Origin: Holothuria scabra
Taxonomy: Eukaryota > Echinodermata > Holothuroidea > Aspidochirotida > Holothuriidae
DNA length: 64,000 nucleotides
Assembly: GCA_037179385.1 (NCBI GenBank)
Contig: CM074187.1
Coordinates: 51,804,879 to 51,868,878 of the forward strand
Reading direction: 5' to 3'
A program made the translations under genes and the position numbers. Below are positions 22,739 through 34,391 of this stretch, piece after piece (the first letter of the stretch is position 1; every line of letters begins with the position of its first letter). A model generated the notes under the pieces. It was given only the letters and a program-made list of their open reading frames with translations. It made no database searches and was not told where the DNA came from.

Positions 22739-22856
22739 GTGTAGGCCCTACTTTGAGTCGGTCACCCAAACGTTACATGTGCCCATAAGAATGATAGCGA
22801 TATGAATTCAATGAAATGATGTTGTCAAAATTAAGAAAAATCATCAAAATGTGGAA
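22739..22856. repeat. Direct repeat D, left copy
   Basis: GTGTAGGCCCTAC, GAGTCGGTCACCCAAACG, GCCCATAAGAATGATAGCG and ATCATCAAAATGTGGAATAT are shared with 25117-25243 with about five mismatches. The left copy runs straight into the (ATT)n array. Confidence 0.92.
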
Positions 22857-23163
<307 letters not shown>

Positions 23164-23642
23164 TTTTTTCCTTCCATCTTTATTTCCTTTTTGAATCTGT
23201 TTTTCACAGCAATATTTTAATCAACAGAATAATAACATGACAAAGCAATTCTCATACTTTCAAAACTTTTATAAGAAAAGGAGGATAATTTCGTTGCGAA
23301 AATCAAATGAATTAAGAATCAATTGGGTCAAATAGACCCGCACAAACTGAAAAGGCGTCTTTTAAATTTAAATAATGAACTTTACCTTTTTGATTTTTGT
23401 TTCCTCTTAAAAAAATATATATTCCTCAGTTTGAATAGCAAACTTAAACTTGTAATAAAAACTATTTACATTTGGTTTTATCGATTGACAGTTTTTGTAT
23501 GTAAATTAGTTTACAAAAGTCCACTGTAAAATCGAACTACAGAATTGTTCTGTTTTGTTTACCTTAATTTTATGTGAATTTACAGCCTACTGTTTTCATT
23601 CCCGACGTTTTAATATTTATTATAATATCGCTTTTTTACCTT

Positions 23643-24260
23643 TCATATGTTATTACGTAACATACTCTTCGTCACAATATCACGTAGATCATATTTAAGC
23701 TCTATCAACGTAAGGTGTCGTAACGAAGTTGTTTTCAATCCCCCTTTACATACGTCATCAAACATAGAAACACGTTTAACTTTGTCAGGGTTGCCAGCCC
23801 AAATGAAATCAAAAATAAGATTCTGTATCTCCTTAATAAACTTTTCAGGGGGATTGGGAAGGGTAAGAAAAAGAAACACTAATTGGGACAAAGCAAAGGA
23901 TTTTACAAGAATGTTTCGTCCAATAGGGGTGAGGTCACGGGAAGACCACAGGCGAAGGCAATTTTTAAACGAGAAAGCTTAGGCACAAAGTTTAAACGAA
24001 ACAAGTCATTACCATTGTGGGTGAAGAACACCCCCAAAATACAAACAGGCCCGTAATTCAATTTAAGATTAAACTCTTTGAGGAAAGATGGGGTCGTATT
24101 GCGTGATGGTCCTAAAGGGAAAAGAGTAGACTTGTCAACATTAATGGAAAGTCCAGAAGCACGCTTAAAAAGGTTTAATGTACGAAAAGCTTCCAGAAGA
24201 GAATCTTTAGTACCGTCAAGAAATAATTGAGTATCATCAGCATACTGGAGGACTTTTAAA
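23643..24260 (-). pseudogene. L1-like LINE reverse-transcriptase relic
   Basis: The minus strand reads LQYADDTQLFLDG, the YADD catalytic box of a reverse transcriptase, then LNLFKRASGLSINVDKS and FVPKLSRLK. After a frameshift near 23900 it continues SQLVFLFLTLPNPPEKFIKE, NLIFDFIWAGNPDKVKR and GGLKTTSLRHL. This motif order is typical of L1-clade ORF2 thumb/connection regions. It is 5' truncated just before YADD and broken by a frameshift, so it is dead. It sits in intron 1 of the secreted-protein candidate, in antisense. Confidence 0.88.
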
Positions 24261-24839
24261 ATAAATATGTACAAAGAGTGCAAATACATTTTGCAAACAT
24301 TTCCAGACAAGGTAAACAATAAGTTTATCACTTCCTGATTAAAACGCCAAAGAAGATATTATTCAAAGCAACAGCAATCCTTTTGTTAGGAAAATGCCTA
24401 CAAAATAAGCTCCACCCATTTATGCAAAATGAGATTTACGTCATAAAGTGGCAAATTTACAGACTCTTTCAAGTAAATTTGTGAAACGTTTTTAATTTGC
24501 TCCGATCAAGTGCATGAGCGCCTGTGGCGATGAGTTGACATCAGTATACCAATTGTCAGTGCTCTGAAATTAGGGCCTTACAATTTCTTTTTACTTAAAA
24601 ATGTGTGACAAAACACCAGTTGTATGATATTTATAACTAAGAACGTAATAACTAGGTATGCTTTTATAATAAATATAAGTTAATTTTCAAATAGGGCCAT
24701 AAATTTGCCAAATTTTTTTTTTTTTTAACTGAAACTTCGCAGAACGATGCATGTTATATATTGAAAATTTTCTGGCTGTTTCTTATTTGTTTGTTTGGGC
24801 TTATTTTTGTTTCTTTTTCAGCTTAAAAACAAAATGAAT

Positions 24840-25115
24840 GTTTGTTAAATGACAGTATTTTTATGTGAAATCAGAAAAATACAAAATACTGTTAAAATTT
24901 CTGTAAATTTACAGAAAAAGTTTTACAAAGCAGTAAAATTTGGTTAAAAAAGCGATCAGAAATGGTTTTTCAAATAAACAGAAAATACATGTTAAACAAC
25001 CTCTTTTTATTGTAGCAATACAAAGTGTCTGTAAAGATACAGAAAATCTCTATTAAAAGTAAAATACAAAAAGTTTAAGTTAAAAAAAGTCTGTAAATTT
25101 ACAGAAATTTTTAAC
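24840..25115. repeat. Degenerate repeats of a CTGTAAATTTACAG palindrome
   Basis: Variants of CTGTAAATTTACAGAAA recur at least four times, and the stretch ends TTTTTAACAGTGT right at direct repeat D. It is probably a DNA-transposon interior or terminus; class unknown. Confidence 0.5.
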
Positions 25116-25116
25116 A

Positions 25117-25243
25117 GTGTAGGCCCTACGTTGAGTCGGTCACCCAAACGTTACATGTGCCCATAAGAATGATAGCGAAATGCATTCAATGAAATAATGT
25201 TGTCAAAATTACGAAAAATCATCAAAATGTGGAATATTATTAT
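25117..25243. repeat. Direct repeat D, right copy
   Basis: Matches 22739-22856 and ends in a short ATTATTATTATT run, as the left copy does before the long array. The two copies bracket the LINE relic and microsatellite. Confidence 0.92.
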
Positions 25244-25249
25244 TATTAT

Positions 25250-26017
25250 CAGTGATCGGAGAAATATTTTAAACAATTTTAAGACTATTTTGTGACATGT
25301 CTGAAACTTTATTTAGGCCTAGGTCGATAGGATAAACAGTTAAAGGCTGCGCTATAAGGAAATTCCCCCTAAAAATGGGGCTCAACTCCTACTTTTGACA
25401 AATTTTAAGCTGTTGTCATTTTGTTCTAATGTTTCTTTTGTAAAATTTGTTTATTACAAGGCCAAAGAACCGGGCCGATGGTCCTTTTTGTAGTCAGTGA
25501 CCGACTCAAGGTACTGACCGACTCAAGATATTGTCCTTACTCCAGCTGCTCAAATGATCTGGAAAGAAAAACAAATGTCTCCGATAAATAATAAGCCTCA
25601 ACCAGCTTCAGTCTTGATTTTGCCCATGTGAATTTGGACAGATTCATTTTCAATAAAGACGCCAAGTTTTTAATTCTCCCCTGAAAATAAAGCCCTTTCC
25701 TCAAATTTTCTTCCATAAAATTCTTTCAATAAATAACCAACTGTATAAGGGAAACCAAGCTTTTTCGGAAAATTTTCCAATATCGTCAGCATAATCTGCA
25801 TGTCATGGTATTCAGTAACTGGTTAACCCTAAAACTACAAGACGTCTCGTAGACCCAGGGCTGCAGGGCAGGTTTACAAATGACGAAAATGGTTGAATCT
25901 TTTGCCCTTCATAAAACAATTTTAAGACCCTATTCAAACCTAAATAGACATATATGATGTGTTCAATTTGGTTAACGGCACTCTCCCCTTAAATTTCCTG
26001 GCTTTGCCTCTTCTCAC
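25250..26017. other. No gene recognised (intron 1 of the secreted-protein candidate)
   Basis: AT-rich. CCGACTCAAGGTACTGACCG and a second CCGACTCAAG near 25500-25540 echo the GAGTCGGTCAC of direct repeat D in inverse orientation. Nothing else. Confidence 0.5.
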
Positions 26018-26172
26018 CAACTGCATGGTCACGTGTTTAGCATCAGACTTGCAGTCGGGAGGTCGTGTCATACCGAATAGGCCTACTTTACAAACGTACC
26101 TACGGCAACAGTACTGTGCTTGGTGCTTAGCATAAGCAGATAAACAATGGAGTAGGAAAACCAGCCAGTGAT
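26018..26172 (+). mobile_element. SINE (CCAACCAATTGG body family), tRNA head present
   Basis: CTGCATGGTCACGTGTTTAG and ATCAGACTTGCAGTCGGGAG form a tRNA-like head with A box. The body GTGCTTGGTGCTTAGCATAA and GGAAAACCAGCCAGTGA follows. Opposite in orientation to the copies at 3030, 6205 and 42781. Confidence 0.7.
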
Positions 26173-26960
26173 CCACACTGAACATTCATATACGTTGAAA
26201 ATCAATGCCTTTTTTCTTTTTGAACTTAATGACAATCGTAGGTGCTAGTTTCTCACTTTTTTATTATGTCATACACGTACAGACAAAATAGTTACACCAT
26301 TTTTTTAGGGTTTAAGGTTTTCAAAGCCCCCAAATTTCATTAACGCTCCGTACCAACTGGTGGTGGGACTCCGCTTAGACCGTCGTGCTGGCATTCACCC
26401 CTTACTTTTCTCCAGAAGTACCCTCTTTTAATGGTCCTTACAAAAAACCAAATATGATGCAAAAATCTGAGTCGCGGGCAGGGCGCCTCAAATTCTGCCT
26501 GTCATGTCCCACTGGCAACTCATCGCCTTTGTCAGAGCTTTGAAATGCTGGTCCCATGTCGGGCAATCCTGACGCCACTCCTGAGGTACTAACTCTAGTT
26601 ATCAGCTCATGGTTGAATCCCTGCAAATTCCCGGCGACTGGGCTGGGGTCACCGAATTGGGTGACCCCATCAAAAGTATGTTTAGTCCCTCATAATTTTC
26701 AATCACGTACCCTCAGAAATGAAAGGATCAATAAGCAGTTATGAGTAGACTTAAATGTGCCTTTTTTCCTTCAGTGGTCAAGTTGTCTTATCCCCGTCGG
26801 CGACCAGACGTCCTGGTATGAAGGTAACATCTTTTGCTCCGCTTAAGGCCAAAATCTTCAATGGGAACCCAAATTTGGCTTGGGCAGATATTTAAAGGTT
26901 TAGTTAAATACCGTGCTGTATGAATATAATATATAGATTCACGTAATTTTTCTCACCCAG
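26173..26960. other. No gene recognised before exon 2
   Basis: About 26335-26390 carries ACGCTCCGTACCAACTGGTG, an echo of the internal block of the hAT elements at 3970 and 16925. A possible tRNA-like B box, GGTTGAATCCC, lies near 26610. Neither can be bounded. Confidence 0.4.
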
Positions 26961-27345
26961 CCACGCAGTCAGTTAGATGCATCATACCCATACACACGGG
27001 AGCAGTTCCAATATGACGGTTATGAAAACAGAAATCCCAATAACTTGCCAGGAACTATCCAAGAATATCAGTATGGCTATGGAAATAGAAATCCTAACAA
27101 CTTCCCAGAAGCAAGACACGAGAGTTTCGTAATAGTTCAAGATAATACTATGATGAGCGTTAATTACAACAATGCGGTGGAAGAAATCTACCTTGACGCT
27201 GCATCCAGCCCAGACCACCAAGTATATGATTACGGGAGAGGGGGCGCTCTGGAAGGTCCCCAACCTACGTTTGAAAGAGAGGACGTGGACGGAGAAGACT
27301 TGGAGACCGTTCGAGAATTTGGTGACTATAACATAATGCCTTACA
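26961..27345 (+). CDS. Secreted-protein candidate exon 2 (Tyr/Asn-rich repeats, acidic middle)
   Basis: This exon has 128 codons plus one base, open throughout. The acceptor is TTTTTCTCACCCAG and the donor is CCTTACA|GTGAGT. It starts PRSQLDASYPYTREQF. Two related units follow, QYDGYENRNPNNLPGTI and QYGYGNRNPNNFPEARH, an apparent internal duplication. Then come VVQ-like hydrophobic and Asn-rich segments (ESFVIVQDNTMMSVNYNNAV), VYDYGRGGALEGPQPTF and an acidic stretch, EREDVDGEDLETVREFGDY. There is no cysteine and no transmembrane segment. The long open frame has a coding-like composition in an AT-rich, stop-rich neighbourhood, and it ends exactly at a donor. Confidence 0.72.
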
Positions 27346-28208
27346 GTGAGTGCATTATATTCTCAGTGGTAAAGCCAACGCATATGCTAGGAGTTAAAGG
27401 CATTGGGGAACGAATTGTCCAATTTTCTATAGTAGAAAATGATAACCTCCATGGAGGATCGGGGATACTTTGCATGCTAAGTGGGCCCTCCCGGTCAACG
27501 ACCTAATGAATATTGCAAAACTGATCAAATGGCTGCCAGGGTCGCTGAAAACACCCCCCCCCCATAAAAAAAATGAGGCAATTAAAGAATTCCCTGTTGT
27601 TTTCTCTACATTATGTCAATTTTTTAAAATATAGCAAAAATATGTAAATGACAAAACGGCCTGGAGTAGTTCCAACACAAATGAATCGATTTCATATAGG
27701 TCACTCACTACCGTATATCTGAACATTTCGAAGTTATTACGACTTCTGTAAAAGCTGGCGGAAAAAGTAATAAATCCGGTAGTTTCTGTTATTATGAAGT
27801 GGTGAAAAATTATTTCAGCAGAAAATTACATGTTGTCAGCCAAATTTGAAGTTGGGACTTTCCCCCTCATCAATGCATTTGAAAGAAGAGTGACCAAGGT
27901 CACAAATCCCTCGCGCAAACAGAGAGGGAGAGGGCGCTGTGCTTAAATTCTTGGGTATCAATAATTCAAAAAGTGACAAATGAAAACTTCAAATTATCTC
28001 ACTTTTTGTAACTCGAGAAACACTGTGCCTTTAGAAAACGGCTAACACTCGAGAAATTCCACCCCAGCGGCATTTCGCCAAGGCTAGTTCGCCCCGGACA
28101 ATGTCCAACTCGTTCAATGCATCCACATCAACCACAGGCGGGATTACGGGGGGGAAGGGCCCCCCCCCCCACTTTTTTCAGAACTTAGTATTTTTTTTTT
28201 CGTCTTTA
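27346..28208. other. Intron 2 of the secreted-protein candidate, left part
   Basis: No repeat boundary or exon recognised. Confidence 0.5.
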
Positions 28209-28366
28209 GGTGCGTTCACATATAACGGCAGAGGCAACGGTAACGGCAACGGCAACGACAATCCGGCAGAGCTGTTCACATATGACGGCAAAAATTATTA
28301 CCGCATACGGTAAAAATTTTACCGGATGATACTGACTGGAATTTGAACCTGACAAATTTGTTCCAT

Positions 28367-28396
28367 CAGGGAGGTGTAACTAATCACACCTCCCTG
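28367..28396. repeat. Perfect short hairpin inside the Harbinger-type element
   Basis: CAGGGAGGTGT and ACACCTCCCTG pair over 11-12 bases around a loop of about eight bases. Confidence 0.8.
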
Positions 28397-28419
28397 GTTC
28401 CATTATCTGATTATCAAAC

Positions 28420-28524
28420 ATGGCAGACATTGATGAGGAGCTGATATTTTTAATGGCAAATGCGTATCAAATAGATCGGAAGAAAGAGCGGAAGAGGAAA
28501 AGATGGTTACAGCAGAATAATTAA
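28420..28524 (+). pseudogene. Remnant N-terminus of a Harbinger-like transposase
   Basis: 34 codons, MADIDEELIFLMANAYQIDR then KKERKRKRWLQQNN and a stop. An acidic start followed by a cluster of Arg/Lys and Trp resembles the first residues of Harbinger transposases. The catalytic DDE domain is absent. It is too short for certainty. Confidence 0.45.
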
Positions 28525-29688
28525 ATCTGAACAGAAGTTGAGCCAAATACTTTCGTGACAGTGTTATCAGAAAATGCCCCCCCCCCCCCGGAAAAAGTCT
28601 AAAGTCTAGCTAAGCCAGTGTCGCAGTGTTGCAAAAGGCATAGGCTAGATATACTTACTTGTCATGGCTGGCAAAAAACGAATATTCCCACCTTTTTCAG
28701 TGCGCAGTTTCATTTGAAAAAAAAATGAGATGTGGCATTTAATTTTTTTATGAAAAAAATCTTTCTTGTTTGTAGAAAAAAAGCGAAAAATCAGCATCAA
28801 ATGTGTACCTTTTGGTCAACAGCGTAGGGTGAGGTGCATAGTCCAAAATTGCCCCCCCCCCCCCAACCCCCACACACACACACATACACCACTTTCATAT
28901 TCTTCCTTTGTCACCGTGATTGCATTATGCTTGTCTGAATTAGAATTAAGGTCGGGCCAGACAAAATAGGCTTACGTTTCAAGGAAAAAATGAGCGACCC
29001 ATGTTCCTTAATAAACATTGCAAATTTGCAATGCAGTATAGGTCGGTATTTAAGAGGAAATAATTTATAGCCGACATGTATTTTTTCAAGTCTGACATAC
29101 GTTACATCATGGACAAAACAAAAGTTATGATTGATGGCTTATTGTTATAATACTTCTAACAATACCTGCTATCAACGTAAATGATATTAAAAGTTTCCGT
29201 CGAATTGGGAATTTCCCATTTCTTTTGCTGTTTTCTCACATGTTAAAATATTTTATTTTATCATGGTAGCTATGATTTGTCACATCGTATGTGAATGATT
29301 CTTTCTGGACAAGAATGACCGGTTTTTTTCTATAATCTGGTCAGATAAGTCTGATCTTCGAGGCATCTTGTAGTTAAACGCATCCAAATAGTTTGTGCAC
29401 TGTTTTGCTGGATATCACAGAACGTCCCTGCCCCCGTACCGTTGGCTCCCGCTGGTCAGACAGGCAAATGCTTGCACACTTTGAAGTTGGTAGGTTTTTT
29501 TGCCGTACGGCAAATGGCGTTGAATCGCTCCATGTGCGATTACCTTTTTGCCGGACGCATTTTTACCGGATTGCCGCATTGCCGTTGCCGTGCTAGTGTG
29601 AACAGTCTTTCATTTTCTATTGTGTGGGATATTTTTGCCGTTACCGTTGTCGTTGCCGCTGCCGTTGCCCGACAAGTGTGAACGTACC

Positions 29689-30090
29689 TTCAGTCTGGTT
29701 GCTTTTGCTACAAAAAAAAAAAAAAAAACTGGAACTGACAGAGCTACGCAAGTGATACTTAATTAAGTTGTACAATGTTTAAACAGGTCATATACTGCAT
29801 TGAAAACTAAATAAAAACAATATCCTTTCAATAAATGTCTTAATGGTCCCCTTTTCTCGACACACTTCGCGTGCACCCATTTTTAATATTTCAGGATTCG
29901 GGGTTACTTCTTGAAGAACACCTCTTCCATTGTCACTGAAACTTATCATCAGTGCCCGGGCCGTAGCTGAAGCTCTACCGTAACTAGTAAAAGGGGGAAC
30001 GGAGGCAGGGAGGCGGTCATCTTCTGGCCCCCTTCTCTGACCAAGTGCCCCAAGCTCTTTGAAAGGACGATGATCTTATTTGACCCTAAT
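29689..30090. other. No gene recognised; one A-tract
   Basis: An A-run near 29711-29729 lies just outside the Harbinger-type element. Otherwise unremarkable. Confidence 0.5.
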
Positions 30091-30720
30091 CTGGAGCTCC
30101 ACCCTTTTTCGGCTGAAGTGAAAAGGGGCCCACCCTTTCTCTAGTTTCCATTAATTTCTCTTTTGAAATGTTTCAAAACTAGTCCTTTTTTGGCGTGTTC
30201 TGCGCGTCCCATCACAGATATGGACTCTCTAAAAATCTCACGAAAAGGACTCTATGGGAAACCAACGGTAGGTTTTTGCTTAGTACAAACATCCTCAGGG
30301 GTCACCCTTATTCAGCTGTGAAAAGGGACCACTCTTTGTCTAATTTTATTTCAATTTCACTATTGAGAAGAAGTACAAATTCAATTTTTCGGCACGCTCC
30401 GCGTGCTCCTTTACAGGTAACGGCTCTGTGAAAGTCACCTGAAAAAGACTATAGGAAACCAGAGTATGTTTGTGCTTCAGTAAGAATGTCTTTAAGGGGG
30501 CACCGTTATTCAGCTAAGGTTAAAATCCATCCTTTCTCTAATTTTCATTCAGTTACATTATTGAGATGTCTTAAACGTTAGATTTTTGGCGTCTCGCGCT
30601 CAATCATAGACAAGGGCTAAATTTACATCTCAAGAAAAAACCCCTAGCTTTCTGAAAAGAAGATCTGGGGCACCAAGGAGGGAGCCCCTGAAGAATCTCA
30701 ATTTTAAGTAATCCATTCCC
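30091..30720. repeat. Old ~200-bp tandem repeat, about three diverged units
   Basis: Units near 30100, 30305 and 30500 each contain an ATTCAGCT-type start, CCTTTCTCTAATTTTCATT-like text, a TTTTTGGC(A/G)CG.TC.GCG motif and a GGAAACCA segment. They are strongly diverged, so unit borders are approximate. Confidence 0.55.
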
Positions 30721-30896
30721 CCTCCCCGCACCCTCTGCATTATCGATTCCGGCCGACTTCAATCATACGGAGTAAGGATATAATTGAAGAAACTCAAATT
30801 GTGATATTTGGGTTCTGTTAAGTGCCCATCTTATGTAATTACAAGTTGAAGATAAAATGCATCATTTTAATGCCTACAATTTCGTAAATACCCAGG

Positions 30897-31010
30897 AGCT
30901 TCCGGGGGCTTCGCCCCCTGGACCGTGGACCCCACCAGGGGCCCTGAGGCGGGCCCCTGGACCACACGCCGTTTGGTAGTCTGCCCGAATTTGCCCCCCC
31001 CCCACACACA
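30897..31010. repeat. GC-rich hairpin module, partial copy
   Basis: GAGCTTCCGGGGGCTTCGCC, CCAGGGGCCCTGAGGCGGGC and CACGCCG match the module inside the element at 38988-40842. It lies about 160 bases before exon 3. Confidence 0.75.
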
Positions 31011-31172
31011 CACTTTCAGAGATCAAATCCCGCCCCTGACATCAACCCACCAAACAACTTTCCCCACGTGATTTTTTTCAATTGTCCAATAATTGTCCTT
31101 CTGAAGAGTGTCCAGAGTAGTAAATAAACTTTGCTCTTTCTGACTCTATTGTGCTGTTTTTACAACTTTCAG

Positions 31173-31360
31173 ATGGACGAGCCCCAAGTGGCATCGAGTA
31201 TGACGTAGATGGTTTGGACTATGTTGCTCATGATCCACGGGTCCTAGAGGAAGTTGCCAAAAGTCGTGCAACCTACGCAGGCCCAAACACCGATAATGCG
31301 GATTATATCAATCAAAACCAGAACAACCAGCAAAGGGATAGCTGGGGACTAAGTTATTAA
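31173..31360 (+). CDS. Secreted-protein candidate exon 3 (C-terminus and stop)
   Basis: The acceptor TTTTTACAACTTTCAG precedes AT, which completes the split codon A|AT (Asn) from exon 2. Then follow 61 codons and TAA. It reads GRAPSGIEYDVDGLDYVAHD, PRVLEEVAKSRATYAGPN, TDNADYINQNQNNQQRDS and ends WGLSY. Composition matches exon 2 (Tyr, Asp and Asn rich, no Cys), and the phase-1 junction fits exactly. No AATAAA follows within several hundred bases. An ATTAAA near 31537 is the nearest plausible poly(A) signal. Confidence 0.7.
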
Positions 31361-32141
31361 TAGTTGTGATTGTACTTGAATTGAGCTTTTAAGAACTGAA
31401 CTTTTCATTTTCCCTGTGAAGGCCTAACCCTCTATTTTAAGTGCCTCCCAACATGTATGGAAGCCTATATCAAAACTGGAATGATGGAGGAGCTGCGTCT
31501 CTCCCTAAAGTACCCAAAGAGCGCAAGAAGAAGCCCATTAAAATTCGGCTCACATAACACATGTGTAAAGATATGATTTGCATAGCACGACTATGAAAAT
31601 CAAATTTCTTCGTAAGATCATATCGACGTTCAGCTTTAATCGGACTACGCACTTCCGTTGAAAACAATTTCATTTCAAAAGAGAGATCCAATCGGTTGTT
31701 GCAGTAACCAAGAATTTTGCGAAGGCTTTACACCATAGTTTCACAGGTGGACTTACGTTTTCCTTAGAGACTACACATGAACCTTACTAAACCTATGGCA
31801 CTCTTCAGCTTTAGCTTCAACATAGTTTCAAGAGTCGTGGTGTTGTACCTGCTCAACTGACTCAACATGAAATATTGTAGTAGACTGCCCTGTTTCATGA
31901 TTCTCTATTGATGTTCATGTGACAATTTTTCTTCAGTTTCACAAAACTTTATTTCAGCCTCATTAACATTTAGAGACAGACCAATTTAAGGAAATATATA
32001 CAAAATGAAAGAATAGGAAGAGCCTGAGGAGTGATTACAAGAAGGTTGGAAAGCTTATAGGGGTAATCACTCCGAAACAACACACACAAAAAAAAAAAAG
32101 ATAAACGAAAAGACAACAAGCAGGAGAAAAGAAAATGTATC
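31361..32141. other. 3' flank of the secreted-protein candidate
   Basis: Likely 3' UTR at the left, with ATTAAA near 31537. About 31830-31930 echoes the TTAA-type MITE interior (TAGTAGACTGCCCTGTTTCA). Confidence 0.4.
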
Positions 32142-32336
32142 TTAAAAGTTGTTGCTATATATATGAAGGAGATTATATTTAAGCGTCCTTTTGAAAATGT
32201 TAACATGAATACAATTTCTTATATTGTTGGGGAGAGAGTTCCATAATTTAACATCTACGTATCTAATGCTGTGCTGAGAGAATTTAAGTCCAACCAATGG
32301 AACAGAAATTACCTGCAGAGCGTTTATGGTAGGCAT
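32142..32336 (-). pseudogene. LINE relic (C-terminal end of a reverse-transcriptase ORF)
   Basis: The minus strand reads FSQHSIRYVDVKLWNSLPNN then IRNCIHVNIFKRTLKYNLL. The R..D..LWNSLP..IR......FK..LK pattern marks the extreme C-terminus of many non-LTR retrotransposons. No catalytic domain is near, so the copy is heavily 5' truncated. Confidence 0.8.
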
Positions 32337-32576
32337 GAGCCACGCCGCAGAAGTGAAAATACTCGTTAAATATTACTGGGCAAGTACCATGAATCCAACT
32401 GTCCATGAACATACCATTGCAGTAACGATTAAGGCTATAAATAGAAAAAAATTGGGATTAGCATATAATGAGGTGGCATGATGCAGGCGGTGTACTTCCT
32501 CATCAAAAGAGTAACTGCTTGCTTTACCTTGAATATACATTACTGAAATTCTAAAAGAGTTTGAAAGATAGTTTGA

Positions 32577-32620
32577 ATAAAACCAAACTTAGCTGTTACT
32601 TACAAAAAAAAAAAAAAAAA
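32577..32620 (+). other. AATAAA followed by a 17-base A-tract (retroposed 3' end?)
   Basis: AATAAA at 32577, a gap of 21 bases, then 17 A at 32604-32620: the genomic footprint of a polyadenylated RNA that was reverse-transcribed. No coding remnant is recognisable upstream. Confidence 0.4.
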
Positions 32621-33484
32621 GAAACGTTTGGAACGACGGCTGCTATTGCCGTTGCACTTCTGAGACTAAAACCGCTCAATTTTGGCGCATTTTAGCATAT
32701 AGCCGGAGTTTTGCCTGTTGGAAAACCTGTCACTAGGTAAACTGTCAAAGGGTAGCGCCATTACAGTTTGGTTCGAAGAAACTTTAGGTCTATAACTTTC
32801 GGGCATAATGCTTTCCTGACCACTGAAAATCAGGACTTACAACAGGCTATCTGAGATGCATGCAATCATTTTCTGTTTGATATTTTATGGTTTGGATATT
32901 TCTTAGTGCATATTTTGAAACAATTTTAATTTTTCTTTTCTTCAAGTTTCTTTTGTTCGAAGTTTTGATCCTCCGACGCCCATGTCGTCTTGGCAACTGA
33001 TTTCTCATGTGTGAAAAAATATATGCTTCACGGTGGCTCAATTAATCTTATTTGTTTGCAAATTATGAAAAATGTATTCATTAATGGGTTACATTGAAAA
33101 CAGACACATTGCACCTTTTTCTCTGCTGGAAATTTTGGGTAGCGGCTCTTTGTGGCTAGGGTAGACCCTCCTCCATTGACCCAAATTAATAATATCTTGA
33201 AACGATTGTAACCGCGAAGTTGTATCAGATGAAACAGAAGACCAGTCTTCTTTTGACTTGTAAACCGTCAATTTTCCCCAATATTTTATTTATGAAAGCA
33301 AAATAAAAATAAACTGAATATAACTAAAAAATAAACTATCAATTACAAAGTCCTAGTAATGTCATTTATAAAATATCAATGGAAAATGCTAATTCTGAAA
33401 AGACTTATTAATTCACGTTGGTGGGCCCAAAGTTGACACAACCTCCCAAATTGTAAATTTTTGGATGTCCCATTTACTTACGTG
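32621..33484. other. No gene recognised
   Basis: AT-rich; only short chance frames. Confidence 0.6.
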
Positions 33485-34074
33485 TTCATAGCTATGGCTC
33501 ATACTTGCTTGTTCAGCACAGCTATTGCCCACACTTGCTTGTTCAGCATAGCTATGGCCCTTCTTTGCCTTTTCAGCAAAGTTATGGCCCATATTTGCTT
33601 GTTCAGCATAGCTATGGCCCATACTTGCTTTTTCAGCATAGTTATGGCCCATCCTTGCTTGTTCAGCATAGCAATGGCCCATACTTGTTTGTGCGGCATT
33701 TCTATGGCCCATACTAGCTTGTTCAGCATAGCTATGGCCCAAACTTGTTTGTTCAGCATAGCTATGGCCCATTCTTGCTTGTTCAGCATAGCTATGGCCC
33801 ATACTTGCTTGTTCAGCATAGCTATGGGCCATACTTGTTTGTTCAGCATAGCTATGGCCCATACTTGCTTGTTCAGCATAGCTATGGCCTATACTTGCTT
33901 GTTCAGCATAGCTATGGCCCATCCTTGCCTTTTCAGCATATAGTTATGGCCCATCCTTGCTTTTCCAGCAAAGTTATGGCCCATACTTGCTTGTTCAGCA
34001 TAGCTATGGTCCATACTTGTTTGTTCAGCATAGCTATGGCCCATACTTGCTTGTTCAGCATAGCTATGGCCTAT
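33485..34074. repeat. 30-bp minisatellite, left block (~19 units)
   Basis: The unit is about GCTTGTTCAGCATAGCTATG plus GCCCATACTT. Because 30 is divisible by three and the unit lacks stops in several frames, long open frames run through it on both strands, for example a GHSYAEQASM decapeptide on the minus strand. I take these as by-products of the repeat. Confidence 0.97.
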
Positions 34075-34075
34075 A

Positions 34076-34391
34076 CCCAGCCAACATGCCCAGCTGGGTC
34101 CCAACTGGGTTCCAGCTGGGCCTCTTGCTGGGCCCCAGCTGGGGCCCATCCGTGTTTTTCAGGTGTTCCCACGTGTTCCCAACTGGGCTAGCCTTTCCCA
34201 GCTGAAGATCAGGTGAAGCCCAGCGGTACCCCGCTTCAATAACTGAAGCCTAGCTGGGCTTCAGCTGGGAAAGGCTAGCCCAGTTGGGCCCGAAGTGGGA
34301 ACACCTGACAAACACGGATGGGCCCCAGCTGGGGCCCAGCAAGTAGCCCAGCTGGAACCCAGTTGGGGCCCAGCTGGGCATGTTGGCTGGG
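34076..34391. mobile_element. 316-bp near-palindromic fold-back MITE inside the minisatellite, TA target
   Basis: Two ~130-bp arms begin CCCAGCCAACATGCCCAGCT and are over 90% identical when inverted, around a centre of about 55 bp. TA flanks both sides (34074-34075 and 34392-34393). Removing the element with one TA rebuilds a standard minisatellite unit, GGCCTATACTTGCTTGTTC. No coding capacity. Confidence 0.92.

Larger units (their letters stand above)
28209..29688. mobile_element. PIF/Harbinger-type non-autonomous element (~1.48 kb)
   Basis: GGTGCGTTCACATATAACGG at the left and TGTGAACGTACC at the right are inverted. Both ends continue into runs of ACGGCAACGG-type repeats (GCCGTTGCCG inverted). 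Flanks are TTA and TTC, compatible with a decayed three-base target duplication. A short frame inside (28420-28524) looks like a transposase start. Superfamily assignment is moderate. Confidence 0.7.
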
